Positions 26,397 to 35,217 of a stretch of DNA of 64,000 nucleotides are shown here, piece after piece. The notes under the pieces are model-generated. The model saw nothing but the letters and a program-made list of their open reading frames with translations, made no database searches and was not told the DNA's origin. The first letter of the stretch is position 1. Each line of letters opens with the position of its first letter. This DNA is from Kiritimatiellia bacterium. Its GTDB lineage: Bacteria; Verrucomicrobiota; Kiritimatiellia; CAIVKH01. Where the stretch lies: NCBI GenBank assembly GCA_023953695.1, contig JAMLJG010000001.1:1-64000 (forward strand), in the 5' to 3' direction. A program made the position numbers and the translations under genes.

Positions 26397-28304
26397 ATGA
26401 AGCCATCAACATTCTATATCACCACGCCCATTTACTACGTGAATGACAAGCCGCACATCGGCCATGCCTACACGACGATCCTCGCCGATGTGCTCGCGCG
26501 CTATCATCGGCTGGCGGGCGATCCGACCTACTTTCTCACCGGCACGGACGAGCATGGGCAGAAGGTGCAACGCGCGGCTGACAAGGCGGGAATGACGCCG
26601 CAGCAGCAGGCGGATTCGACCGTGGTTCATTTTCAGAACCTCTGGAAGCGGTTGGAAATCACGCACGACGATTTTATCCGCACAACGGAAGAGCGCCACA
26701 CGCGCGTGGTGCAAGCGTGCTTGCAGGACTTGTTCGATCGCGGCGAAATCTATCGGGCGGAATACGATGGGTGGTATGACGTGACGAGCGAGACGTTCGT
26801 CACAGAGAAGGATTTGCCGGAGGGGAAAAAGCCGGAGGATCTGCCGAACATCGTACGAATCAAAGAGGCGAACTACTTTTTCAGGATGAGCGCCTATCAG
26901 GACTGGCTCATTCAGTACATTCGCGACAACCCGGATTTTATTCAGCCTGAACACCGCCGCAACGAGACACTGGGTTTCTTGCGCAAGCCTCTGCAGGACC
27001 TCTGTATTTCGCGGCCGAAGAGTCGCCTTTCGTGGGGCATTGAACTGCCGTTCGATAAGGATTACGTCTGCTACGTCTGGTTCGACGCGCTGGTGAACTA
27101 TATCAGCGCCGTGGGCTACAAAACGGACGATGCGATGTTCGCGAAGTGGTGGCCGGTGAATTATCACCTGGTAGGTAAGGATATTCTGACCACGCACACC
27201 GTGTATTGGCCGACCATGCTCAAGGCGCTCGGGGTGGCGCAGCCGAAAACAGTGTTTGCCCACGGCTGGTGGCTTTCAGGCGATGCCAAGATGAGCAAAT
27301 CGCTCGGCAACGTCGTCAACCCGATGGACATGATTGATCGCTATGGCGTTGACGCATTTCGCTATTTCTTGATGGCGGAAATGATTCTCGGTCAAGACGC
27401 GAGCTTCACAGAAGAGGCGTTCGTTCGCCGCTACAATGCGGATTTGGCCAACGATCTGGGCAACCTGCTGAATCGCCTGACGAATATGACGCGGCGCTTT
27501 TGCGATGGCGCGGTGCCCGCTTTGCCGCCGGGCGAGCTGGATGCGGAATCCGCCGACGTGCGCGCGGTTGTGCTCGCTGCCGTTGATAAATGTTTTGCGC
27601 TGATTCACGGCATGCGGATTGATCAGGGCTTGGCCGAGGTGTTGAACGCGGTGAAGCGCGTGAACAAATACTTTGAGGTCAAGCAGCCGTGGTCGCTCGC
27701 GAAGAAGGACGACAAGTCGGAGCTGCACACCTGCCTCTATGTCGCGGCAGAATCGCTCCGGATTCTGTCTTCATTGCTGCAGCCGGTGATGCCGGAGAAG
27801 ATGGAAGCCTTGCGCAAGGCGCTCGGCCTGGAAGGTGTCTGTTCGCTGGAGGATCTGAAGGTGTTCGGCGTTTTCCCGGCGGGTCGTGAAGTGAACGAGC
27901 CCGGCGCACTTTTCCCGCGCATCGAGAGAAAAGAGATGCCCGTCGCGCCCCCGGCAGCGCCTGCGGTGTCTCCTGCTGAAGGGCTGATCGAGTATGCCGA
28001 TTTTGCCCGCGTGAAATTGCGTTCGGCAAAAGTGCTGGAAGCCGAAAAGGTTCCCGGCGCAGACAAGTTGTTGAAACTGCAGATTCAGATCGGGGAGGAG
28101 CGCCGCCAAATCATTGCGGGCATCGCGCTGCACTACACGCCGGAACAGGTTGTCGGAAAGACCGTTGTCGTGGTGGCAAATCTCAAGCCTGCCAAGATTC
28201 GAGGGGTTGAGTCGAACGGCATGCTCCTGGCAGCTTCGCAGGGCGATCAACTTCGTCTGGTGACGATTGATGGCGAATTGCCGCCCGGCGCGTCAGTCAA
28301 ATAG
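26397..28304 (+). CDS. metG: methionyl-tRNA synthetase
   Basis: A 635-aa class I synthetase charging tRNA-Met. HIGH is in DKPHIGHAYTT and KMSKS in SGDAKMSKSLGN; WFDALVNYISAVGY and HLVGKDILTTHTVYWP are family signatures. The C terminus (about 530-635) is an EMAP-II/Arc1p-like tRNA-binding dimerisation domain (FARVKLRSAKVLEAEKVPGA...SNGMLLAAS). The connective-peptide zinc cysteines are absent: the usual YC-x-x-C region reads WYDVTSETF and the CP-x-x-G region GKKPEDLPN. This is therefore the zinc-free type. The ATG at 26397 starts the conserved MKPSTFYITTPIYYVN. Confidence 0.96.
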   Translation: MKPSTFYITTPIYYVNDKPHIGHAYTTILADVLARYHRLAGDPTYFLTGTDEHGQKVQRAADKAGMTPQQQADSTVVHFQNLWKRLEITHDDFIRTTEERHTRVVQACLQDLFDRGEIYRAEYDGWYDVTSETFVTEKDLPEGKKPEDLPNIVRIKEANYFFRMSAYQDWLIQYIRDNPDFIQPEHRRNETLGFLRKPLQDLCISRPKSRLSWGIELPFDKDYVCYVWFDALVNYISAVGYKTDDAMFAKWWPVNYHLVGKDILTTHTVYWPTMLKALGVAQPKTVFAHGWWLSGDAKMSKSLGNVVNPMDMIDRYGVDAFRYFLMAEMILGQDASFTEEAFVRRYNADLANDLGNLLNRLTNMTRRFCDGAVPALPPGELDAESADVRAVVLAAVDKCFALIHGMRIDQGLAEVLNAVKRVNKYFEVKQPWSLAKKDDKSELHTCLYVAAESLRILSSLLQPVMPEKMEALRKALGLEGVCSLEDLKVFGVFPAGREVNEPGALFPRIERKEMPVAPPAAPAVSPAEGLIEYADFARVKLRSAKVLEAEKVPGADKLLKLQIQIGEERRQIIAGIALHYTPEQVVGKTVVVVANLKPAKIRGVESNGMLLAASQGDQLRLVTIDGELPPGASVK

Positions 28305-28370
28305 GGTATCGGCGACGCGCGCAATCCTTGTGTTTTCGCTGGGAGAAAGATTGTATTATTGCCGACCTGT

Positions 28371-29498
28371 ATGACGACTCGGATTCCTTTGGCAGAACGG
28401 AACTCGCCGTGGCGCGGGGCGATTGATCTCGCGCGCCGGGCGTATCCTGGATTTGTATTTGGCACGGGCGTGGATCCGGCGATTCTGCCCGTATTTCACT
28501 TTCACGAAGTGACGGCCGACTACCTGGAGCCGCACCTCGCCTATCTGCGGGAAAATGGCTACCGCACGGTGAATGCGGATGCTGTGGCGCGGTTCGTGCG
28601 AGACGGCGTGCATCCGGGAGAGAAGACCGTCGCTTTGACCTTTGACGACGCATGGGCGAGCGCATGGACCGTGGCGACCCCGCTGTTGCGACGCTACGAC
28701 TCGATTGCAACGCTGTTTGTCGCGCCTGGACGTGTTCCACTCGACGATGTGATGAGGCCGATGCTGGGCGATGCAGGCGGCCCGCCAGCCGATGTGGATC
28801 GCTCTGCGGTGCCGTTTGCAACGTGGCCCGAGCTGCGCGCGATGCAGGGGACGGGCCTTTGGGACATTCAATCTCATAGTTTCGCCCACGCGAAGATATT
28901 TTGCGCTTCATCGCTTGCCGGGTTTGTGACACCCGAATATCGGACACATATTCACGATGCGCCGAACGTGGGCACAGCGACAAAGCCCGTGTTCTTGAAT
29001 GCTGACCACCTTGGTGCGCCGCTTCACACGCTGCGCTCGCGCATGGCCGATGCGCTGCGGTATGACGATACAGAGGCGCGTCTGGCGTGCGAGGCGTTGG
29101 TGAAATCGGGTTGTGGCGCTTCCTTTTTCGAAGCGCCCGATTGGGGCAAGAAGCTGCGCAAGGCGATGCGCGGGAAACGCGGAAAGATGGAGACGCGGGA
29201 GGAGCGCGATGCCGCGATTCGCGCCGATCTGGAGGCCGCGCGCGAGACGCTCCAGTCGAAATTGAAGATTAACTCCGTTCGCCATATTTGTTTCCCGTGG
29301 GCTGTGGCGGGAAAGAGCGCGGAAGCGCTGGCGCAAGAGGTGGGTTATGAATCGGCCTATGCCGACACCCTGGGCGCGCTACACGCGGCGCGCAGTGGCT
29401 CGAACCCTTTTCGTATCATGCGGCTGAAGCATAAATATATTTTCGCGCTGCCCGGGCGTCGCCGTCGCTCGTGGTGGAATGTCTTGAGAAAACACTGA
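28371..29498 (+). CDS. polysaccharide deacetylase family protein
   Basis: A 375-aa NodB-homology protein. Motifs are ILPVFHFHEV near the N terminus, VALTFDDAWASAW (motif 1, metal-binding Asp), and WDIQSHSFAHAK (motif 2, metal-binding His pair). The last part includes HICFPWAVAGKSAEAL, as in carbohydrate esterase family 4 members acting on N-acetylated or acylated glycans. No signal peptide is evident, so location is uncertain. The ATG at 28371 was chosen; there is no strong ribosome site. It ends 8 bases before panC. Confidence 0.78.
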   Translation: MTTRIPLAERNSPWRGAIDLARRAYPGFVFGTGVDPAILPVFHFHEVTADYLEPHLAYLRENGYRTVNADAVARFVRDGVHPGEKTVALTFDDAWASAWTVATPLLRRYDSIATLFVAPGRVPLDDVMRPMLGDAGGPPADVDRSAVPFATWPELRAMQGTGLWDIQSHSFAHAKIFCASSLAGFVTPEYRTHIHDAPNVGTATKPVFLNADHLGAPLHTLRSRMADALRYDDTEARLACEALVKSGCGASFFEAPDWGKKLRKAMRGKRGKMETREERDAAIRADLEAARETLQSKLKINSVRHICFPWAVAGKSAEALAQEVGYESAYADTLGALHAARSGSNPFRIMRLKHKYIFALPGRRRRSWWNVLRKH

Positions 29499-29506
29499 GG
29501 TTTGGC

Positions 29507-30352
29507 ATGCGTACGCTTCGAGATCCGGCTGAGATGCAGTCGTGGGCGCTGGAGCAACGCCGAGTCGGCCATTCCATCGGCCTTGTGCCGACGATGGGGT
29601 TTCTGCACGATGGCCATTTATCGTTGGTGAAGAAGGCCCGTGCGAGCGCCGATCTCGTCTGTGTGAGCATTTTTGTGAACCCCACGCAGTTCGGACCCAA
29701 TGAGGATTTTTCGACGTATCCGCGCGACTGGGAGCGCGATGAGGCGCTTTGCCGTCAGGCTGGGGTGGATTTGATTTTTGCGCCTGCGCCGGAGGCGGTG
29801 TATGCGGCCGATGCGAGTGTATCCGTGGTTGAAAAACGACTTGCGACTCGGCTTTGTGGTGCGTCGAGACCCGGCCACTTTGAGGGTGTTTGCACCGTGG
29901 TGGCGAAACTGTTCAACCTCACGCAGCCGACATTTGCCGTGTTCGGCGAGAAGGATGCGCAGCAGTTGCGAATCATCCGGCGGATGGTGCGCGATTTGAA
30001 TATCCCCGTCGAGATTGTGTCCGGTCCGATCGTTCGCGAGTCGGATGGGCTCGCCATGAGTTCTCGCAATGCTCGGCTGAGGTCCGACGAACGCGGACAG
30101 GCGGTGTGCTTGCGCCGCGCGCTGGATACGGTTGAGTCCGCGTTTGCGCGCGGCGAGCGGAGCGCAGATGCGTTGCGCAGCGCGGCGCTGGCAGAGATTG
30201 CGCGCGCACCGCTTGCGCGTGTGGATTATGTGGACCTCGTGGACGATGTGACGTTGGAGCCGGTTTCACGGATCGAGGCCCCGGTTCTGTGTGCGCTTGC
30301 CGTCCATTTTCCCTCCGCGCGGCTGATTGACAATGCCGTGCTCAAGGGGTGA
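29507..30352 (+). CDS. panC: pantoate-beta-alanine ligase
   Basis: A 281-aa ATP-dependent ligase making pantothenate from pantoate and beta-alanine. Signatures: GLVPTMGFLHDGHLSLV (HIGH-like), SIFVNPTQFGPNEDFSTYPR, FEGVCTVVAKLFNL, FGEKDAQQLRIIRRMV, and GLAMSSRNARL (KMSKS-like). Length is normal. TGAGG lies 6 bases before the ATG at 29507. It is the last gene of a short run with the deacetylase. Confidence 0.96.
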   Translation: MRTLRDPAEMQSWALEQRRVGHSIGLVPTMGFLHDGHLSLVKKARASADLVCVSIFVNPTQFGPNEDFSTYPRDWERDEALCRQAGVDLIFAPAPEAVYAADASVSVVEKRLATRLCGASRPGHFEGVCTVVAKLFNLTQPTFAVFGEKDAQQLRIIRRMVRDLNIPVEIVSGPIVRESDGLAMSSRNARLRSDERGQAVCLRRALDTVESAFARGERSADALRSAALAEIARAPLARVDYVDLVDDVTLEPVSRIEAPVLCALAVHFPSARLIDNAVLKG

Positions 30353-30369
30353 CTGTCGCCGTCGCTCAA

Positions 30370-30945
30370 TCAGGGCACGAGCGATAGATTCGCGTCGTCA
30401 ATTTGGAGCGAGCCTTCATGGCTGGCGCCGGAGACGTTGAACACCACGCGAACCCATTCGGTGCCATCGGGTGATACGGCGACCAGTTCGCGTTGCGTCC
30501 AGTCTTCCCCGACGTTCTCGATATTTTGCACGGCGGACCCGAGGAGTTCCGTGCGGTCCCAGTTCCAAAACTCGATCTTCATTTCTTGCTGTTGCGGGGC
30601 CCAGGTCGAATCGGCCCAGAACCAAGCGGTTAGGCGATAGGTCTGGTTGCCGCGCCCTTCGGCTTCTTGCCAGACGCCGCCGAAGTCGCCGGTGTCGGCC
30701 CAGAGGCCGCGTATGGCCATGATGAAGGTTCCGTCTTTGGCGCGCCAATTCTCGCGCGCGGCGCTTCCCCACGCATCGCCATGGTCGTCGGGATCGTTCA
30801 TTTTCCAGTTCTGTGCGGCGCCGTATGAGAAGGAGCTTTCACTTTCGAAACTGCCGTTGTAGAGGAGGTTGTCGGCGAGCGCGGATCCAGCGAGGGTCAG
30901 ACCGAGGGCGAGGGGAATGATGCTCTTGCGAAATTGAGTGTACAT
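30370..30945 (-). CDS. small secreted jelly-roll (CBM-like) protein
   Basis: A 191-aa protein with a signal peptide (SIIPLALGLTLAGSALA) and a single beta-sandwich domain beginning DNLLYNGSFESESSF. That NLL-x-NGSFE opening is typical of family 4/9 carbohydrate-binding-like modules. Trp- and Tyr-rich strands follow (GTFIMAIRGLW, YRLTAWFWADSTW) and it ends LQIDDANLSLVP. There is no catalytic domain. Glycan binding is plausible but not shown. It converges with panC. Confidence 0.65.
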   Translation of the reverse strand: MYTQFRKSIIPLALGLTLAGSALADNLLYNGSFESESSFSYGAAQNWKMNDPDDHGDAWGSAARENWRAKDGTFIMAIRGLWADTGDFGGVWQEAEGRGNQTYRLTAWFWADSTWAPQQQEMKIEFWNWDRTELLGSAVQNIENVGEDWTQRELVAVSPDGTEWVRVVFNVSGASHEGSLQIDDANLSLVP

Positions 30946-31042
30946 GGCACAGACTCCAGTAATCTGCGCATGAATGTAGCGAATTGCGGACTATTGACAA
31001 GGAACTATGTGGCAATGCGGGTGTGCCCGCAGGGAGGCGTGA

Positions 31043-31516
31043 GTGATTTTGGATCAGTTGAGTTGTGCGGCGTTATATTGGGATGCACATCCCGGGTTTC
31101 GGCAGGCGTTTCGCTTTTTGATGGAAACGAACCTGAGCGAGCTTTCCGCAGGGCGCTTGGAAGTTGTCCCCTATTTGCTTTATGCCAACGTGGATCATGT
31201 GGAGGGGCGCGGGCGAGCGGGCGCTGTGCTGGAAGTGCACCGAAAGTTCGTTGATATTCAGTTCACGTTGTCGGGAGAAGAGGAAATCGGTTGGCGCGAT
31301 TTTTCGACGTGCCGGGTGTGGCAGAGCGCGTTCGATTCCGCGCGCGATATCGGATTTCTTCGCGACGCGCCACTCTGTTGGAGCCGTCTGCCTCCGGGAT
31401 ATTTCGCCGTCTATTTTCCTTCCGACGCGCACGCGCCACTGGCGGGGACGGGACCGCTCCGAAAAGTGGTAATGAAGGTGGCCGCAGATTGGCCGCATGG
31501 GCGGCGCGAGAGCTAG
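31043..31516 (+). CDS. YhcH/YjgK/YiaL family protein
   Basis: A 157-aa cupin-like sugar-metabolism protein of the EbgC/YhcH family. VLEVHRKFVDIQFTLSGEEEIGW contains the metal-binding His/Glu set, and GYFAVYFPSDAHAPLAG supplies the C-terminal Asp-x-His motif. Members act as anomerases or as subunits of sugar-processing systems. The GTG start at 31043 has GGGAGG just upstream. Its stop overlaps the HD-domain gene's stop by 4 bases on the other strand. Confidence 0.85.
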   Translation: MILDQLSCAALYWDAHPGFRQAFRFLMETNLSELSAGRLEVVPYLLYANVDHVEGRGRAGAVLEVHRKFVDIQFTLSGEEEIGWRDFSTCRVWQSAFDSARDIGFLRDAPLCWSRLPPGYFAVYFPSDAHAPLAGTGPLRKVVMKVAADWPHGRRES

Positions 31517-32289
31517 AGCGTATAGATTTCGAACAGGCGTTTTTCGCTCGTGCCTTCTTCCATCTGGGCGACGACTTCGACGAGTTGCGCGATTGTGGAG
31601 TTCTTCAGCTTGTGTTTGAGCAGGTTGTCGAGCTGGAAGATACCCGCGGAGTTCGCGAGGGTGACGGCGATGCGCACGGGGCGCTGTTCGCCTTTTTCAA
31701 TCTTCACATCTTTGACGGCCAACGCGGAGATGGAGTGGATGTTCACCTGGCCGGCCTTGAAGGGGATGCGCGAGCGCCCCTGCGTCATGTCGGTTGTGTC
31801 GGCCACTTTGAGAGCGCCCGCTTCGATCGTGAGGCAACGCTGATCGGCATCGTGCGCGATGATGGCGTGGAGGACGTCTTGGGTGATGATGGTGAGCGCG
31901 GGTTCTTCGTAGATGCCTTCGAGCATTTTGCGCAGCTTGGGGTAGGCAATCCAGAGGCTGTATTTCTCGTGGTCGTCGCGGTGCACGCTGATGCCGACAT
32001 CGTGGAAGCATGCGCCGAGCACGACGACGACTTCGGCGTCGTCGTTTGTGAGCTTGTGATTGGCCACCACGCTGGGAACCACGCCCCCTTCAATCAAGAG
32101 GCGCAAGATTTTCAGCGCGGCGTTGGCGACGATGCGAATGTGGACTTCGCCGTGGTCGCTGATTCCGGATCGGTCAACGGCGTTGATGTTGGCGCTCTTC
32201 CAGAGTTGGTTGAGTTCCACATCGTGTTGGATGCGGTCGAGGACGCTTTTCAGTTTGGCATTATCGCGAACCGGTACGTTGAAGCTCAT
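31513..32289 (-). CDS. HD-domain phosphohydrolase
   Basis: A 258-aa HD superfamily metal-dependent phosphohydrolase. Ligand motifs in order are ISDHGEVHIRIVAN (His), GACFHDVGISVHRDD (HD pair plus His), LHAIIAHDADQ (His), and KVADTTDMTQGRSRI (Asp). The C-terminal 70 residues form a small alpha/beta domain that may sense a ligand. There are no GYP or synthetase features. The substrate is probably a nucleotide but is not identifiable. The ATG at 32289 starts the conserved region; no strong ribosome site. Confidence 0.78.
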   Translation of the reverse strand: MSFNVPVRDNAKLKSVLDRIQHDVELNQLWKSANINAVDRSGISDHGEVHIRIVANAALKILRLLIEGGVVPSVVANHKLTNDDAEVVVVLGACFHDVGISVHRDDHEKYSLWIAYPKLRKMLEGIYEEPALTIITQDVLHAIIAHDADQRCLTIEAGALKVADTTDMTQGRSRIPFKAGQVNIHSISALAVKDVKIEKGEQRPVRIAVTLANSAGIFQLDNLLKHKLKNSTIAQLVEVVAQMEEGTSEKRLFEIYTL

Positions 32290-32338
32290 GGGGCTATCGT
32301 AGGGCGCGCGGCCAGCGGAAACAATAGCAGAATCGCGG

Positions 32339-32965
32339 TTAGTTTTGCGGCGGCGCCGACGCGGGATCATCCGACTTGTAGTATGGGTTCTCTCCCATCG
32401 CGTGATCGGTGACGTCCGTGATGTGTCGCACGTGAGGAGCCACGCGGCGAATGGCATTTTCCACGCCATATTTCATCGTCATCTTCGATGCGGCGCAGCC
32501 CTGGCAGCCTCCGCCCATTTCGATCTGGAGATCGCGACCCTCCACCTTGGCGAGGCGAACGAAGCCGCCATGAGAGGCGAGGGCGGGGTTGATTTCGTTC
32601 TCGAAGAGCGCGTTCACCGTGTCGGCGATGCCGTCGGTCGGCATCGCCTTCAGCGCCTCGATGGCTTCGGGCGCGATGAGGGGCTGGCCGGATGCAAAGG
32701 CGGCGCGAATGGCGGCGCCCACGGCGCCAGCCAGGAGCGGCCAGGGGGCGGGGGTGTTCTTCACCACGGTGATGGTGGAACCGGAAACGGTGATGCGGGC
32801 GATGCCTTCGACGTCGAATAGGTGCTCGGCCAGGGCGGATCCGTGCGATTCGTCCTCGCGGCTGAAGCGGAGTGTCCAATCTTCGACAAGGGGCTGTTCG
32901 AGGTGGAACATGCACATGGAGGGGTCGGGCGCCAGCTCGCCGGTGATCTTGATGGGTGAACTCAT
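32339..32965 (-). CDS. Nfu-type Fe-S cluster carrier
   Basis: A 208-aa protein with an N-terminal Nfu_N-like domain (about 1-95: DPSMCMFHLEQPLVED, LFDVEGIARITVSGSTITVV) and a C-terminal NifU domain (about 115-185) containing IEMGGGCQGCAASKMTMKYG. That Cys-x2-Cys motif binds a 4Fe-4S cluster between monomers. It probably delivers clusters to apo-proteins, useful here given the hydrogenase in the same window. ATG start at 32965. Confidence 0.88.
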   Translation of the reverse strand: MSSPIKITGELAPDPSMCMFHLEQPLVEDWTLRFSREDESHGSALAEHLFDVEGIARITVSGSTITVVKNTPAPWPLLAGAVGAAIRAAFASGQPLIAPEAIEALKAMPTDGIADTVNALFENEINPALASHGGFVRLAKVEGRDLQIEMGGGCQGCAASKMTMKYGVENAIRRVAPHVRHITDVTDHAMGENPYYKSDDPASAPPQN

Positions 32966-32995
32966 ACGAAAACCCTACGGGATGCGCGACGAACT

Positions 32996-33244
32996 TCAAG
33001 CCTTCAAACGGCGAGGGGCAGCGGGCCGCTTGCTTGGATTCGGCCGTGTAGGGCGCGCCATTTGCGCGGATAGCGAGGCGCCGCGCGCCTCGCGCTGGCC
33101 GAGCGAAGTGCCGCACTGGCGGCAGCGGATATCAAAAATCTCCGCGCTGGGCAGGACCAACAGGAGTCGTTCATAGACCGGTTGAGAAGAGCGGCAGCGC
33201 GGGCAGTACAGCTCGGACGCCGAAAATTTTTCGAATTGATCCAT
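32996..33244 (-). CDS. small zinc-ribbon protein
   Basis: An 82-aa protein with two Cys-x2-Cys knuckles, ELYCPRCRSSQPV and DIRCRQCGTSLGQ, followed by a basic Arg/Pro/Lys-rich tail. It probably binds zinc and perhaps nucleic acid. It lies between the Nfu and methyltransferase genes on the same strand, ending 4 bases after the methyltransferase stop region. Function unknown. Confidence 0.6.
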   Translation of the reverse strand: MDQFEKFSASELYCPRCRSSQPVYERLLLVLPSAEIFDIRCRQCGTSLGQREARGASLSAQMARPTRPNPSKRPAAPRRLKA

Positions 33245-33248
33245 TGCG

Positions 33249-34280
33249 TTATTCTATCTCCAGTGAGTTCAGGGAACACTCCAATATCGCACGCGCGGTG
33301 TAGTAGTCCAGCCGTCGCCGTCGCGTGCCGCGCTGGGTGTTTCCCTTGAATGGCGAGAGGATGATGTCTGCCGTTGCGCGCCGAAGCTCGGCCAGTCTCC
33401 GGTTGGCTGTGGTGACGAGTGCGTCCAGCTCGGTGTCGGGCAGGTTCGGAATCTCGATGAAGGTGACGAGTCGCGAGCTTGTTCGCACGCGGTCGGGTGG
33501 ATAGTCCAACTCGGCGCGCCGCATGAACGCGATGGGTTTCAAGGGGTCGGGCAAATCCACCGCGCGAAGGGCGATTCGGCCGGTCGGCTCGTTGAAGTGG
33601 ATGGCGACGGTGTTTTGCGGGTGGAGGCGCGCGCTGTTTAGCGCCGCGAGCGTTGCGATGGGTTGTGCGCCGAGGTAGATCATGGGGCCCTCGGGAATCG
33701 CCGCGCGGGTGGTGTCCATGCAAACGACGCAAACGGGGCAATCCGTGTCGGTGAATGGATTGGCTTCGAGAATGGTGATGTGCTCCATGTGTGTCTTCGG
33801 ATAGTCGCTGTTGATGAGCGTCTCCGGGACAATCGCGACTATGTGGGCGCAGGCTGCGCTGCAGCGATCCAGCGCCACTTGATAGAGATCGCGCCGCGAC
33901 GCGAAGTGTGACGCCACGGAGCTATACACACCCTTGCGCTTTGCGCTGTGTTTAGCGAGGTAGGGTGGGTTGGTGACAATGACGGCGCGGTTGAGGGGCG
34001 GGATGTGGCGGAGGCTGTCATTCGCGGGCCAGTGCGTGGTCGGATCAATATCGAGCCCGCGCAATTCGGCTGGGTATTCCCGTTGCGCCATGCGCAGCAG
34101 TTCGCCGCGCCCGGCGAAGGGATCATAGAGAATGGCGGGGGCGCGATGACGAATGAAGTCCAGCACGTGAGGCGCGAGCCATCCGGGGTGCCGCGTCTGA
34201 AACTGGCCGAGCGAGGTCTTGGCCGCATCAATTTCTTTGAAGCGGTTCTTCTCTCGTGAAATGAGCATTTGCGCGCGCAT
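33249..34280 (-). CDS. putative DNA N6-adenine methyltransferase (orphan)
   Basis: A 343-aa protein. AdoMet-binding motif I is ILYDPFAGRGELLRMA and the catalytic motif IV is VIVTNPPYLAKHS, the NPPY form of adenine-N6 methylases. An Asp after motif I (RGLDIDPTTHWP) fits motif II. The C-terminal half may be a target-recognition domain. No restriction enzyme lies next to it, so it is an orphan methylase here. RNA or protein substrates cannot be excluded. An alternative ATG at 34268 exists. Confidence 0.7.
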   Translation of the reverse strand: MRAQMLISREKNRFKEIDAAKTSLGQFQTRHPGWLAPHVLDFIRHRAPAILYDPFAGRGELLRMAQREYPAELRGLDIDPTTHWPANDSLRHIPPLNRAVIVTNPPYLAKHSAKRKGVYSSVASHFASRRDLYQVALDRCSAACAHIVAIVPETLINSDYPKTHMEHITILEANPFTDTDCPVCVVCMDTTRAAIPEGPMIYLGAQPIATLAALNSARLHPQNTVAIHFNEPTGRIALRAVDLPDPLKPIAFMRRAELDYPPDRVRTSSRLVTFIEIPNLPDTELDALVTTANRRLAELRRATADIILSPFKGNTQRGTRRRRLDYYTARAILECSLNSLEIE

Positions 34281-34359
34281 GGCGTTTTCCGGCCGGAACG
34301 ATACGGCATCGCATGGGGGACAACAAGGCGCGCGCGGCGGCTCTGTGGCGCGGTTGGAG

Positions 34360-35118
34360 TTAACGACCGCGGCCAGCGCCGTCGCGGTTGGGAGGTCTGG
34401 CTCGACCGCTCATGGCGGGGCGCAGGGCGCGCATGACTTCGGGGTCAATGAAGGTCCAGAGGTTGATCGCCTCGTTCGATGTGCTGGTGCGCCAGTCTGC
34501 GGGCATGCTGCGATCCAGCTCGTCATAGGTGAGCGCGAGGGCGGTTCCGATTTCCTTCATGGCGCGCGCGCGAAGTTCGGGACGCGACATCGTTCCGGCC
34601 TCCATCGCGCTCTGCAGAATCTGAGCCTGTTGTTGGAGTCGCAGATTCAGGGCTGACATGAGCACATCGAAACGAACGGTTTGGTCATCCGAAAGTCCCG
34701 CTTGTTTGACCAGATTTGAGCGCATATTCGCCTGCCGGGTCAGTTGTTCTGCGCGCCAGTGCGCAGCCCATGCCTCGCGATTTGTCCATGGGCGGTTGCC
34801 GTCTGATTCCCGTCCCGGCCCTCGCTCGCGAACGCCGTCGTGATTGGCCTGAAAGGAGAAGGTAGCGCTGGGCTGCCCTTCATCGGCAATGGGCTCGCCT
34901 TCCTGTGCGATATCCTCTGGAATCGTCCATAGGGTGCCGTCGCGCTCCGCCGTTGTGCCGTTGGGTGTGCGGGAATCTTTCAGCGATGCGTGTTCGATGG
35001 GATTCGTGACGGGTACCGTGTCGAGCGTCGCCTCCGAGGAGGGTGCGATCACTCGTTGAACCCATATCCCGCTGATCAGCCCTGCGCCGAAAAGCAGCAT
35101 CCCGAGTACATACTTCAT
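34360..35118 (-). CDS. membrane-anchored periplasmic protein, Spy/CpxP-like helices
   Basis: A roughly 252-aa protein with one N-terminal membrane segment (MKYVLGMLLFGAGLISGIWVQ), a low-complexity Asp/Glu/Pro linker, and a C-terminal helical region. That region (about 120-220: RAEQLTRQANMRSNLVKQAGL, RLQQQAQILQSAMEAG) recalls heavy-metal-resistance/Spy-type periplasmic chaperones. The resemblance is weak and no metal motif is seen. It stands alone between the methylase and the Ca/Na exchanger. Function unknown. Confidence 0.6.
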   Translation of the reverse strand: MKYVLGMLLFGAGLISGIWVQRVIAPSSEATLDTVPVTNPIEHASLKDSRTPNGTTAERDGTLWTIPEDIAQEGEPIADEGQPSATFSFQANHDGVRERGPGRESDGNRPWTNREAWAAHWRAEQLTRQANMRSNLVKQAGLSDDQTVRFDVLMSALNLRLQQQAQILQSAMEAGTMSRPELRARAMKEIGTALALTYDELDRSMPADWRTSTSNEAINLWTFIDPEVMRALRPAMSGRARPPNRDGAGRGR

Positions 35119-35217
35119 GAGCATGGCGACATAACGAATGAGCGCGGGGTTTTAGTGCCTGCGAGGCAAAAATTGTTGGGCGGGGTGGCGCTGGCTCGGG
35201 TCATGCGCTTTCCTGCT

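Noticed and set aside
28328..28371. Promoter (TTGTGT ... TATTAT) before the polysaccharide deacetylase gene
   Set aside because: Spacing is about 20 bases and the boxes are weak; not supportable.
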